Assembly: GCA_013816275.1 (NCBI GenBank)
Contig: JACDER010000095.1
Location: forward strand, 1-6,170
DNA: 6,170 bases
Direction: 5' to 3'
Source: Actinomycetota bacterium
Lineage (GTDB): Bacteria > Actinomycetota > Thermoleophilia > Gaiellales > Gaiellaceae
Shown: positions 1-5,149 of the stretch, piece by piece
Numbering within the stretch: the first letter of the stretch is position 1
Layout of the letters: every line of letters begins with the position of its first letter
Notes under the pieces: generated by a model
What the model was told of the DNA's origin: nothing
What the model saw: the letters and a program-made list of their open reading frames with translations, nothing else
The model's database searches: none
Position numbers and translations under genes: made by a program

Positions 1-128
1 CGCTGGGTTCCCTCCGCGCAGTCGAAGAGCATCCGGTCGCCGCCCCGGCGCACGAGCGTCGCGGTCGGAGCCCGGTGCGCGGTCGGCATCGAGCCGGACG
101 TCCCGAGGAAGAGAATGTCGAGGTCCAC
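1..128 (-). CDS. rnz: Ribonuclease Z, N-terminal fragment (gene continues beyond the left edge)
   Basis: Reading the minus strand from the GTG at 128-126 gives 42 codons open to the window edge. The protein begins (M)DLDILFLGTSGSMPT and continues to LFDCAEGTQ. This is the first beta-strand and loop of RNase Z / ElaC (family pattern LFLGTSxxxPT ... LFDCGEGTQ), the metallo-beta-lactamase-fold endonuclease that trims tRNA 3' ends to prepare them for CCA. The metal-binding HxHxDH motif would lie outside the window, so activity cannot be judged. GTG is the chosen start because an in-frame TAG lies at 140-138 and the family motif begins four residues later. There is no Shine-Dalgarno sequence; a TAGAAT -10 lies 6 bases upstream, pointing to leaderless expression. 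The gene diverges from the ThDP enzyme gene with 46 bases between starts. The identification is strong; only the first ~15% of the protein is seen. Confidence 0.9.
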   Translation of the reverse strand, partial: MDLDILFLGTSGSMPTAHRAPTATLVRRGGDRMLFDCAEGTQ

Positions 129-150
129 GGCTCGATTCTATTTTCGAGCC
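129..150. promoter_or_regulatory. Inverted repeat around the ribonuclease Z -10 region, possible operator
   Basis: GGCTCGA (129-135) and TCGAGCC (144-150) are perfect 7-bp inverted arms separated by 8 AT-rich bases. The rnz -10 lies between and at the edge of the arms, and the whole element sits in the short divergent intergenic region. If rnz is leaderless, the repeat is not in its transcript, so a DNA-binding site is more likely than an RNA hairpin. A chance palindrome cannot be excluded. Confidence 0.35.
135..140 (-). promoter_or_regulatory. -10 element of the ribonuclease Z gene (TAGAAT), leaderless arrangement
   Basis: On the minus strand TAGAAT is followed by six bases and then the GTG start at 128, which places transcription initiation at or next to the start codon. 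No convincing TTGACA-like -35 is seen 16-18 bases upstream. Confidence 0.6.
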
Positions 151-159
151 CGTTCCGGT

Positions 160-165
160 TAGGCT
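160..165 (+). promoter_or_regulatory. Candidate -10 (TAGGCT) for the ThDP enzyme gene
   Basis: TAGGCT fits TANNNT and ends nine bases before the ATG at 175. No ribosome binding site is visible between them, so transcription would start two or three bases before the start codon. No clear -35 is seen. Confidence 0.45.
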
Positions 166-174
166 CGCGCGGCG

Positions 175-1797
175 ATGACGGAGCAGATACAGGGCGGACG
201 CCTCGCCGCCCAGGCAATCGACGCAGAGGGCGTGGACACGATCTTCACGCTCTGCGGGGGGCACGTCATGCCGATCTACGAGGGCTGCCGGCTCGAGGGC
301 GTCCGCGTGATCGACGTCCGCCACGAGCAGGCGGCCGCGCACGCCGCGGAAGCCTGGGGACGGATCAACCGGTCCTGCGGCGTCGCAGTCGTGACTGCCG
401 GCCCTGGCGTGACCGGGGTGGTCACAGCCGTCGCCAACTCCTTCTCGGCGCAGACTCCACTCGTCGTGATCGGAGGAGCCCGCCCGCTCGCCCAGGCGGG
501 GCAGGGCGCCCTCCAGGAGCTCGACCAGCGCGCCATTCTCGACCCGATCACGAAGTGGTCGGCGGTGTGCATGCAGCCCGAGCGAATCGCCGACTACGTC
601 GCGACCGCGTTCAGGCACGCACTCGCGCGGCCTCGCGGCCCGGTCTATCTGGAGCTCCCGATGGACGTGCTGTTCGCGGAGGCTTCCGGTGCACCCGCGC
701 GTTCGCGATCCGAGGCCCGCACGTTCGGCGACCCGCGGGAGATGATGAAGGCAGCCGACCTGCTGACGAAGGCGGAACGCCCCGCGGTGATCGCCGGAAG
801 CGGAATCTGGTGGGATGGCGGCTGGAAGCAGCTCCGCGCCTTCGCGGAGAACGGCGAGCTCCCGATCTTCCTCAACGGCTCCGGCCGCGGAGCTCTCCCC
901 CCGGAGCACCCCCTCTTCTTTCAGCACGCACGCGGGAAAGCTCTCGAGGCGGCGGACGTGATCTGCGTGATCGGCACGCCGCTCGACTTTCGCCTCAAGT
1001 TCGGCCGCTTCCCCGAGCCGGCCAAGCTGATTCACATCCACGCCGACGCGACCGAGCTCGGGCGCAACCGGGCCCCCGACGCCGGCGTAGTCGGGGACTG
1101 CGCGGCCGTTCTGGGCATCCTCGCCGACGGTGTCAAGACCCACGCGGGCAGAAAGGCCTGGCTCGAGAACCTCGGCGCGGCCGACGAGGCCTGGTGGGAT
1201 CAGCACCGGCCCGAGATCGAGTCGGACTCCTCGCCCATCCACCATTACCGTCTCGGCGCCGAGCTCGACCGCGTCCTCGATCCGGGCACGATCGTGATCG
1301 GCGACGGGGGTGACGTCGTCGCGGCAGCCTCGAGGGTGCTACGCATCCATCGTCCGGGACACTGGCTCGATCCGGGACCGTTCGGCTGCCTGGGCGTCGG
1401 TCCGCCGTACGCCCTCGGGGTCAAAGCCGCCCGGCCCGACAAGCAGGTCGTCGTGATCGCCGGCGACGGCGCGTTCGGCCTGAACGGCTTCGAGTTCGAG
1501 ACGCTGACCCGCCTCGGCCTGCCGGCCGTGTTCGTGATCGGGAACGACGCCGCGTGGGGCGAGATCCGAATCCCTCAGATCGGCCTGTACGGCGAGGACG
1601 CCGAGGTCGCGACGCGCCTCGCTCCTACTCCCTACGAGCGGCTCACGGAGACGTTCGGAGGCCATGCAGAGCACGTCGAGCGACCCGAGGAGCTCGCACC
1701 GGCGCTGGAGCGGGCGCTGGGAGCCGGCGCACCGGCGATCGTCAACGTGATGCTGGACCCGGACGCGATGGCGGGTCACGCCTATCGCGGCATGTGA
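175..1797 (+). CDS. Thiamine-diphosphate-dependent enzyme, acetolactate synthase / 2-hydroxyacyl-CoA lyase-like
   Basis: A 540-residue protein with the three-domain layout of the ThDP decarboxylase/lyase superfamily. The N-terminal pyrimidine-binding domain (about 1-170) has the activating glutamate Glu51 in RHEQAAAHAAEAWGR and the TAGPGVT turn (75-81). A central Rossmann-like domain covers about 190-320. The C-terminal pyrophosphate-binding domain has GCLGVGPPYALG (404-415) and the metal motif starting GDG at 430-432. By ungapped spacing against benzoylformate decarboxylase, that motif ends in Asn457-Asp458 rather than Asn-Asn. The GALQELDQ stretch (111-118) recalls both acetolactate synthases and oxalyl-CoA/2-hydroxyacyl-CoA enzymes. 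True acetolactate synthases carry an LGMVxQWQ-like segment after the metal motif; here it reads AAWGEIRIPQ, and no small regulatory subunit gene is adjacent. Biosynthetic acetolactate synthase is therefore unlikely and the substrate is unknown. It ends 9 bases from the convergent LysM gene. The fold assignment is near certain, the reaction is not. Confidence 0.9.
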   Translation: MTEQIQGGRLAAQAIDAEGVDTIFTLCGGHVMPIYEGCRLEGVRVIDVRHEQAAAHAAEAWGRINRSCGVAVVTAGPGVTGVVTAVANSFSAQTPLVVIGGARPLAQAGQGALQELDQRAILDPITKWSAVCMQPERIADYVATAFRHALARPRGPVYLELPMDVLFAEASGAPARSRSEARTFGDPREMMKAADLLTKAERPAVIAGSGIWWDGGWKQLRAFAENGELPIFLNGSGRGALPPEHPLFFQHARGKALEAADVICVIGTPLDFRLKFGRFPEPAKLIHIHADATELGRNRAPDAGVVGDCAAVLGILADGVKTHAGRKAWLENLGAADEAWWDQHRPEIESDSSPIHHYRLGAELDRVLDPGTIVIGDGGDVVAAASRVLRIHRPGHWLDPGPFGCLGVGPPYALGVKAARPDKQVVVIAGDGAFGLNGFEFETLTRLGLPAVFVIGNDAAWGEIRIPQIGLYGEDAEVATRLAPTPYERLTETFGGHAEHVERPEELAPALERALGAGAPAIVNVMLDPDAMAGHAYRGM

Positions 1798-1806
1798 GCG
1801 CAGGCC

Positions 1807-2046
1807 CTACGGCATCACGAGCCTCTCGCCGACTCGAATGACCGTCCCCGAGAGATGGTTGCGCTCGCTGATCTTCCAGACCCCTTCCCGCGGGTCGCCG
1901 CCGTAGTACCGCGATGCGATCGACCACAGCGTGTCGTGGGGCCTCACGACATAGGAGCCCGAAGGTGGCGAGCCGCTCGACGGGCGGGCAAACACGACCC
2001 AGCCCACCAGGAAGACGAGTGCGAGTGCGATTGACCGTACGAACAT
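1807..2046 (-). CDS. Small membrane-anchored LysM protein under LexA (SOS) control, YneA/Rv2719c-like
   Basis: The protein has 79 residues: a hydrophobic N-terminal segment (about 5-20, SIALALVFLVGWVVFA) that would anchor or export it, a short Ser/Pro/Gly linker (21-30), and one LysM domain (31-79). The domain begins SYVVRPHDTLWSIASRYYG and ends with the typical VIRVGERLVMP. LysM binds the N-acetylglucosamine backbone of peptidoglycan; no catalytic domain follows. This size and layout match the SOS-induced cell-division inhibitor YneA of Bacillus and, loosely, mycobacterial Rv2719c, which lie next to lexA; here lexA is not adjacent. The promoter (2055-2083) carries a perfect LexA box in its spacer and a second box over the start codon. 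The upstream ATG at 2056 is out of frame. The gene lies 33 bases downstream of the DUF1611 gene, so read-through expression is also possible. Its role as a division inhibitor is inferred from regulation and architecture, not from close sequence identity. Confidence 0.88.
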   Translation of the reverse strand: MFVRSIALALVFLVGWVVFARPSSGSPPSGSYVVRPHDTLWSIASRYYGGDPREGVWKISERNHLSGTVIRVGERLVMP

Positions 2047-2053
2047 ATGTCCG
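2040..2053. promoter_or_regulatory. Second, one-mismatch LexA box over the LysM start codon
   Basis: Read on the minus strand, CGGACATATGTTCG matches CGAAC-N4-GTTCG at nine of ten positions. Its centre is 24 bp from that of the perfect box, and the ATG of the LysM gene lies inside it. It may provide cooperative repression. The right half-site is also coding sequence (MFV), so part of its conservation could be coincidental. Confidence 0.6.
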
Positions 2054-2054
2054 C

Positions 2055-2083
2055 ATGATAAAGCGAACGTCTGTTCGTGTCAA
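2055..2083 (-). promoter_or_regulatory. Strong promoter of the LysM gene (TTGACA-N17-TATCAT)
   Basis: On the minus strand a perfect TTGACA -35 (2083-2078) is followed by an optimal 17-bp spacer and a TATCAT -10 (2060-2055), with the ATG eight bases later at 2046. The -35 overlaps the stop codon of the DUF1611 gene (TGA at 2082-2080). Predicted initiation is within a few bases of the ATG, giving an almost leaderless transcript. Confidence 0.85.
2064..2077. promoter_or_regulatory. LexA operator (SOS box), perfect CGAAC-N4-GTTCG
   Basis: CGAACGTCTGTTCG matches all ten defined positions of the Gram-positive LexA consensus. It lies entirely within the 17-bp spacer between the -35 and -10 of the LysM promoter, where a bound repressor would exclude RNA polymerase. 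Confidence 0.88.
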
Positions 2084-3114
2084 GCCGAATCGTGACCGAT
2101 TTGTGTCAGGACCGCGTCGACAATCCGAGCGGCGCCAAAACGGACTGGATCGTCGGCTACGAGCCCGGTCTCCTCTCCCGCCTCGGCGACCGCCCGCCGG
2201 GCCGCCTCCTCGTCGAGAGCCCGCGTGTTGAGCGCGATCGCCGCCACCGGGGCCCGACGTGCGATGAGCGCCATCTGCTCGTGCAGTTCGACCAGCTCGC
2301 GGAGCGCCGGCATCGGAAAGCGAGGGTCGTCGTTGACGTACTCCTGACCCGCGGCATGGCAGAGGACGAGCGCATGAGGAGCGCAGCCGTGGTAGAGACC
2401 GAGGGTCACTCCCGAGTACTGCGGATGCGTGAGGGAGCCCTGGCCCTCGATCCAGAGCAGCTCTCCCCCACGTTCGACGCCCTCGAGGACCAGCCGCTCG
2501 GCCGCGCCTGCGATGAAGTCCGCGATGACGGCGTCGACGGCGATCCCCCAGCCGGCGATCGCGATCCCCGTCTGGCCGGTCGGGACGAAGACCGAGGCGA
2601 TCCCGCGAGCGCGAGCCTCCCGGTCGAGCTCGAGCGAGACCGTCATCTTCCCGATCGCGCAGTCCGAGCCGACCGTCAGGACGATGCGCGCGGAGACCTC
2701 GAGGTTCGCCCCCGTCGGAACGTTCAGGTCGTCCGGCGGCTTCCGCAGGTCGACGAGCTCGGCGCCGCTCCGGCTCGCGAGCTCGACCAGCTCGGGGTCC
2801 TCGCTCACCCGCTGATGCAGACCGTTCTCGATGTCGAGCCCGGCGGCGATGCAGCTCTTGAGGAGCTCGCGCCAGGCGGGCGGGAAGCGGCCGCCCGACG
2901 TGGCGACGCCGACGAGCGCCGTCGTCGGCCCTAGCGGCATCGCCTCCTCGACGCTGCCCACGATCGGGAAGCCCTCATAGCGCTCGCCAGGGCGCTCGGA
3001 GTCGAGCACGGCGACGACCTTCTCGGGCGCATACCGAACCACCCCACGCGCGGTCTTGCCGTAGTGGGGATCGCCGGAGCGTCCCTCAGCCAGGACGAGA
3101 TATCGCTTCGGCAT
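2080..3114 (-). CDS. dgcN: DUF1611 family protein, D-glutamate N-acetyltransferase (DgcN)-like
   Basis: 344 residues. The N-terminal Rossmann-like domain (about 1-140, starting MPKRYLVLAEG) is followed by a P-loop domain (141-344) with the variant Walker A motif GSDCAIGKMT (149-158). The family-typical stretches TGQTGIAIAGWG (179-190) and IEGQGSLTHPQYSG (222-235) follow. Full length for DUF1611. Members of this family, paired with an enolase-superfamily racemase, have been reported as DgcN, which N-acetylates D-glutamate before racemisation by DgcA. Older annotations call the family NAD-dependent epimerase/dehydratase-like or of unknown function. The start at 3114 was chosen because homology begins at MPKRY and GGAG lies just upstream; an in-frame extension to 3186 encodes unconvincing sequence inside the previous gene. 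The start overlaps the end of the epimerase gene by 29 bases, implying one transcript and coupled translation. The family is certain; the acetyltransferase role rests on family precedent. Confidence 0.85.
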   Translation of the reverse strand: MPKRYLVLAEGRSGDPHYGKTARGVVRYAPEKVVAVLDSERPGERYEGFPIVGSVEEAMPLGPTTALVGVATSGGRFPPAWRELLKSCIAAGLDIENGLHQRVSEDPELVELASRSGAELVDLRKPPDDLNVPTGANLEVSARIVLTVGSDCAIGKMTVSLELDREARARGIASVFVPTGQTGIAIAGWGIAVDAVIADFIAGAAERLVLEGVERGGELLWIEGQGSLTHPQYSGVTLGLYHGCAPHALVLCHAAGQEYVNDDPRFPMPALRELVELHEQMALIARRAPVAAIALNTRALDEEAARRAVAEAGEETGLVADDPVRFGAARIVDAVLTQIGHDSA

Positions 3115-4111
3115 GAACTCCAAGTCCAGGGGCGTCGGCCGGGAGCTGCACCCCGTCGACCAGCTCGACGCCGGGGCACGGATCACGGGCGATCAGGAGG
3201 TTCCCGTCCAGGTCGACGTGGTCACAGAGGCTGGCCACCTGGCAGCCCGCGGCGATCCCCAGCCCGGACTCGATCATGCAGCCCACCATCACCTCGAGAT
3301 CGAGCGCGCGGGCGGCGTGAGCGATCCGGATCGCCTCCCGGATCCCGCCCGACTTCGCCAGCTTGATGTTGACGCCGTGCGCCCGCTCGGCGCAGGCGGC
3401 GACGTCCGCGAGCGTGTGGCAGTCCTCGTCGACGTAGATCGGGATCGGCGAGCGGCGCTTCAGCTCGGCCCCGCCCTCGTCGCCCGCGGGCAACGGCTGC
3501 TCGCAATACTGGACGCCCGCCGCCGCGAGCTCGGGAAGCGCCTCGAGCGCTTCCTCCAGCGACCAGTATTCGTTGACGTCGACCTGGAGCGGCAAGTCGG
3601 TCGCCGCGCGCACGGCCCGGACGCGCTCGACGTCCAGCCCGTCGCGCCCGCCGATCTTGAGCTTCAGCCGGCGGAAACGCCCGTCGCTTGCCCGCTCGGC
3701 GGAACGTGCCATCGAGTCGGGATCCGCGAGCGTGATCGTCCAGGATGTCGGCGGCCCGGCGCGAGGCAGGCCGAGCAACCGCCAGACCGGCAGGCCGGCC
3801 AGCTTGCCGCAGAGGTCGTAGAGGGCGGCGTCGATCGCGGACCGAGCGGCGAACTCCTCCGCCGGTAGCCGGCCGAGGATCTCCTCGAGCGCGAACGGAT
3901 CCTCTCCCAGCAGGTCCGCGTTGTCCTCAACGTACCGTAGAGCGGATTCCGCCGACTCCCCGTAGCGATCGATCGGCGCCGCTTCGCCCAGTCCGACGGC
4001 GTCGTCATGGCGGAGCTCCACCTGGACGACGTCCGCCTCGGTCTGGGTCTCGCGAGCGATCACAAACGGCTCCGCGAGTTCGAGACCGACGATCCGGGCG
4101 GCGATTTCCAC
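3086..4111 (-). CDS. dgcA: Enolase-superfamily dipeptide epimerase / N-acetyl-D-glutamate racemase-like
   Basis: 341 residues with the muconate-lactonizing/Ala-Glu-epimerase layout: capping domain (about 1-120) and (beta/alpha)7-beta barrel. Visible catalytic residues are Lys150/Lys152 in LKLK, metal ligands Asp178 (QVDVN), Glu204 (CEQPL) and Asp228 (YVDEDC), and the opposite base Lys250 in NIKLAKSGG. A DLD motif (300-302) occupies the place where L-Ala-D/L-Glu epimerases bind the substrate amino group. The family epimerises the alpha carbon of L-Ala-D-Glu during murein-peptide recycling. The related DgcA converts N-acetyl-D-Glu to N-acetyl-L-Glu. The partner DUF1611 gene favours the DgcA role, while the DLD motif keeps the dipeptide role open. 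GTG at 4111 is the start: TAGTCT lies exactly six bases upstream and no ribosome site is seen, so it is probably leaderless. Head-to-head with tRNA-Arg. Confidence 0.87.
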   Translation of the reverse strand: MEIAARIVGLELAEPFVIARETQTEADVVQVELRHDDAVGLGEAAPIDRYGESAESALRYVEDNADLLGEDPFALEEILGRLPAEEFAARSAIDAALYDLCGKLAGLPVWRLLGLPRAGPPTSWTITLADPDSMARSAERASDGRFRRLKLKIGGRDGLDVERVRAVRAATDLPLQVDVNEYWSLEEALEALPELAAAGVQYCEQPLPAGDEGGAELKRRSPIPIYVDEDCHTLADVAACAERAHGVNIKLAKSGGIREAIRIAHAARALDLEVMVGCMIESGLGIAAGCQVASLCDHVDLDGNLLIARDPCPGVELVDGVQLPADAPGLGVHAEAISRPG

Positions 4112-4116
4112 GCCGG

Positions 4117-4123
4117 TAGACTA
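4117..4123. promoter_or_regulatory. Symmetric -10 element serving both the epimerase and tRNA-Arg genes
   Basis: TAGACTA reads TAGACT on the plus strand (4117-4122, 12 bases before the tRNA) and TAGTCT on the minus strand (4123-4118, six bases before the GTG at 4111). Both fit TANNNT and overlap almost completely. Only 23 bases separate the two genes, so divergent transcripts would have to start from this site or from within the neighbouring gene. No good -35 is seen on either side. Confidence 0.55.
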
Positions 4124-4134
4124 GGCCGTCAGAC

Positions 4135-4207
4135 GCGCCCGTAGCTCAGGGGATAGAGCGCGCGCCTCCGGAGCGCGAGGTCGCAGGTTCAAATCCTGCC
4201 GGGCGCA
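4135..4207 (+). tRNA. tRNA-Arg (anticodon CCG)
   Basis: A full 73-base cloverleaf can be drawn. Acceptor stem GCGCCCG/CGGGCGC (4135-4141 with 4200-4206), discriminator A4207. D-arm GCTC/GAGC with an 8-base loop. Anticodon stem CGCGC/GCGCG with loop CTCCGGA, so the anticodon is CCG at 4168-4170, reading CGG. Five-base variable loop; T-arm GCAGG/CCTGC with loop TTCAAAT. All stems pair perfectly. CCA is not encoded, so it must be added after 3' trimming, the step in which RNase Z (encoded at the left edge) acts. The gene converges on the lipoprotein operon with 34 bases between. Confidence 0.97.
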
Positions 4208-4241
4208 CTCTCCTCGATCTTGAAAGCCCGGATCTGGTGCA

Positions 4242-4691
4242 TCAACCGGGGAAGCAGCCCGTCGCGCCGATCTCCTGCGCGGGGGGCCAGGTGTCCTGGT
4301 TGTCGGTGTTCGACTTCTGGAGGGCAGCCAGGAGCTTCGCGGCGTCTCCGTCCTTGGCGGCGCTCACCGCATCTCTCGTGTCCTCCAGGACCTTCGCGTT
4401 GGCGTCGCGGTACTCGCGCGCGGCGTCCGCGATCTCATCCGGGGGCGTGAGCGCGTCGAACTTCTTCTGGAAGTTCTCCTCGATCTTGACCAGCTCGTCG
4501 CCGGCGTGCTTCCAGGCCGCCACCGTGTTGTCGACGTGCAGCTCGCGGACCTGATCCGAGCCGAGAAGGCACAGCTTGGTGAGCGCGGAGGCGTAGTGCT
4601 CCTTGTCCAGCTGCTTCTTACCCCCGCCACCGCACGACGCGCCGACAAGCGCTACGGCGACGACGATCACGAGCCCGGTCGCCCTATGCAC
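4242..4691 (-). CDS. Small putative lipoprotein, paralogue A of a tandem pair
   Basis: 149 residues from a GTG at 4691. A hydrophobic signal (about 4-16) runs into VGASC with Cys20 as the likely lipidation site; Gly at -3 makes the lipobox slightly atypical. A GGGGKK linker follows, then a mostly helical charged domain with LC (Cys41), DQV (46-48), AWK (59-61), TPPDE (82-86), EY (93-94), AAKDG (111-115) and IGATGC (Cys146). The two conserved cysteines outside the signal could form a disulfide. It is a gapless paralogue of the upstream gene. The start was chosen because GTG overlaps the upstream stop by eight bases, gives a signal peptide and aligns exactly with the paralogue; an in-frame extension to 4808 is a reading-frame artefact within that gene. 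No family is recognised; a surface-exposed role is inferred only from the signal. Confidence 0.82.
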   Translation of the reverse strand: MHRATGLVIVVAVALVGASCGGGGKKQLDKEHYASALTKLCLLGSDQVRELHVDNTVAAWKHAGDELVKIEENFQKKFDALTPPDEIADAAREYRDANAKVLEDTRDAVSAAKDGDAAKLLAALQKSNTDNQDTWPPAQEIGATGCFPG

Positions 4692-5133
4692 AGGACTTGG
4701 CGCCGATCCTCCCCGCCAGGGCATTCCCCTTCTGTCCGGCATTCTGTTGCCGGCTGATCGCGTCGTCGAACTTCGTGACGTTGCCCGCCTTCGCTGCATC
4801 GGCGGCATCCTGCACCGCCGCGGCGATCTCCTCGCTCGCGCTGATGTACTCGCTGGCCAGGCTCCGGAGCTCGTCGGGAGGCGTGTAGAACTTGAACCCG
4901 ACCACCGTCGCCTTGGCGATCTGGGCGGCCTTCTGCCCGTTCCGCTTCCACGTCCCGATCGCGGTGGTGAGCCTCAGAGCCGCCACCTGGTCGTTCGCGC
5001 TCGCGCACAACCTGTTCATCGACGCGACGTAGTCGCCGCGCGACAGCTTCTGCGTCTTCTTTTCCGAGCCTCCGCAAGCTGCGGCGACGGCCACGAGGGC
5101 GATCACGAGGATCGCGGGCAAGACCTTCCGCAT
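4684..5133 (-). CDS. Small putative lipoprotein, paralogue B of a tandem pair
   Basis: 149 residues. N-terminal MRK followed by a hydrophobic segment (4-18) and VAAAC, with Cys20 the predicted lipidated residue, then a GGSEKKTQ linker. The mature domain has LC (Cys43), DQV (48-50), TWK (61-63), TPPDE (84-88), EY (95-96), AAKAG (113-117) and IGAKSC (Cys148). The lipobox cysteine is at residue 20 in both paralogues, and from about residue 27 the two align without gaps; I count roughly 36 identities over 122 positions by hand. AGGA lies eight bases before the ATG. It starts 16 bases after the stop of the secreted-protein gene and overlaps paralogue A by eight bases, so the three form one operon. 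No known family is recognised; the helical, charged make-up gives no enzyme motif. Confidence 0.85.
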   Translation of the reverse strand: MRKVLPAILVIALVAVAAACGGSEKKTQKLSRGDYVASMNRLCASANDQVAALRLTTAIGTWKRNGQKAAQIAKATVVGFKFYTPPDELRSLASEYISASEEIAAAVQDAADAAKAGNVTKFDDAISRQQNAGQKGNALAGRIGAKSCA

Positions 5134-5149
5134 GCGGGAAATCCTATGT

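Noticed and set aside
75..1313. Long plus-strand reading frame overlapping the ThDP enzyme gene
   Set aside because: It lies in another frame of a clear ThDP enzyme gene, is extremely Arg/Pro/Gly-rich and has no recognisable motif; typical of GC-rich shadow frames.
175..1797. Assignment as acetolactate synthase large subunit (ilvB)
   Set aside because: The LGMVxQWQ-type segment after the metal motif is missing, there is no small-subunit gene, and the motif ends Asn-Asp.
1798..1806. Bidirectional terminator between the convergent ThDP and LysM genes
   Set aside because: Only nine bases separate the stops and no GC-rich hairpin with a T-run is seen there or just inside either gene.
2077..2934. 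Plus-strand frame opposite the DUF1611 gene
   Set aside because: Composition is charged and low in hydrophobic patterning, and the opposite strand has full-length family motifs.
3115..3186. N-terminal extension of the DUF1611 protein to an earlier start
   Set aside because: The extra residues lie within the epimerase coding region, resemble no family sequence, and MPKRYLVLAEG is the natural beginning.
3113..3868. Plus-strand frame opposite the epimerase gene
   Set aside because: Antisense to a gene with every catalytic residue of its superfamily in place.
4208..4241. Terminator or attachment-site repeat downstream of the tRNA
   Set aside because: No hairpin with a T-run and no copy of the tRNA 3' end elsewhere in the window; no integrase or phage-like gene nearby.
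4692..4808. N-terminal extension of lipoprotein paralogue A
   Set aside because: It would place about 39 Arg-rich residues before the signal peptide; the GTG at 4691 puts the lipobox cysteine at residue 20, as in paralogue B.
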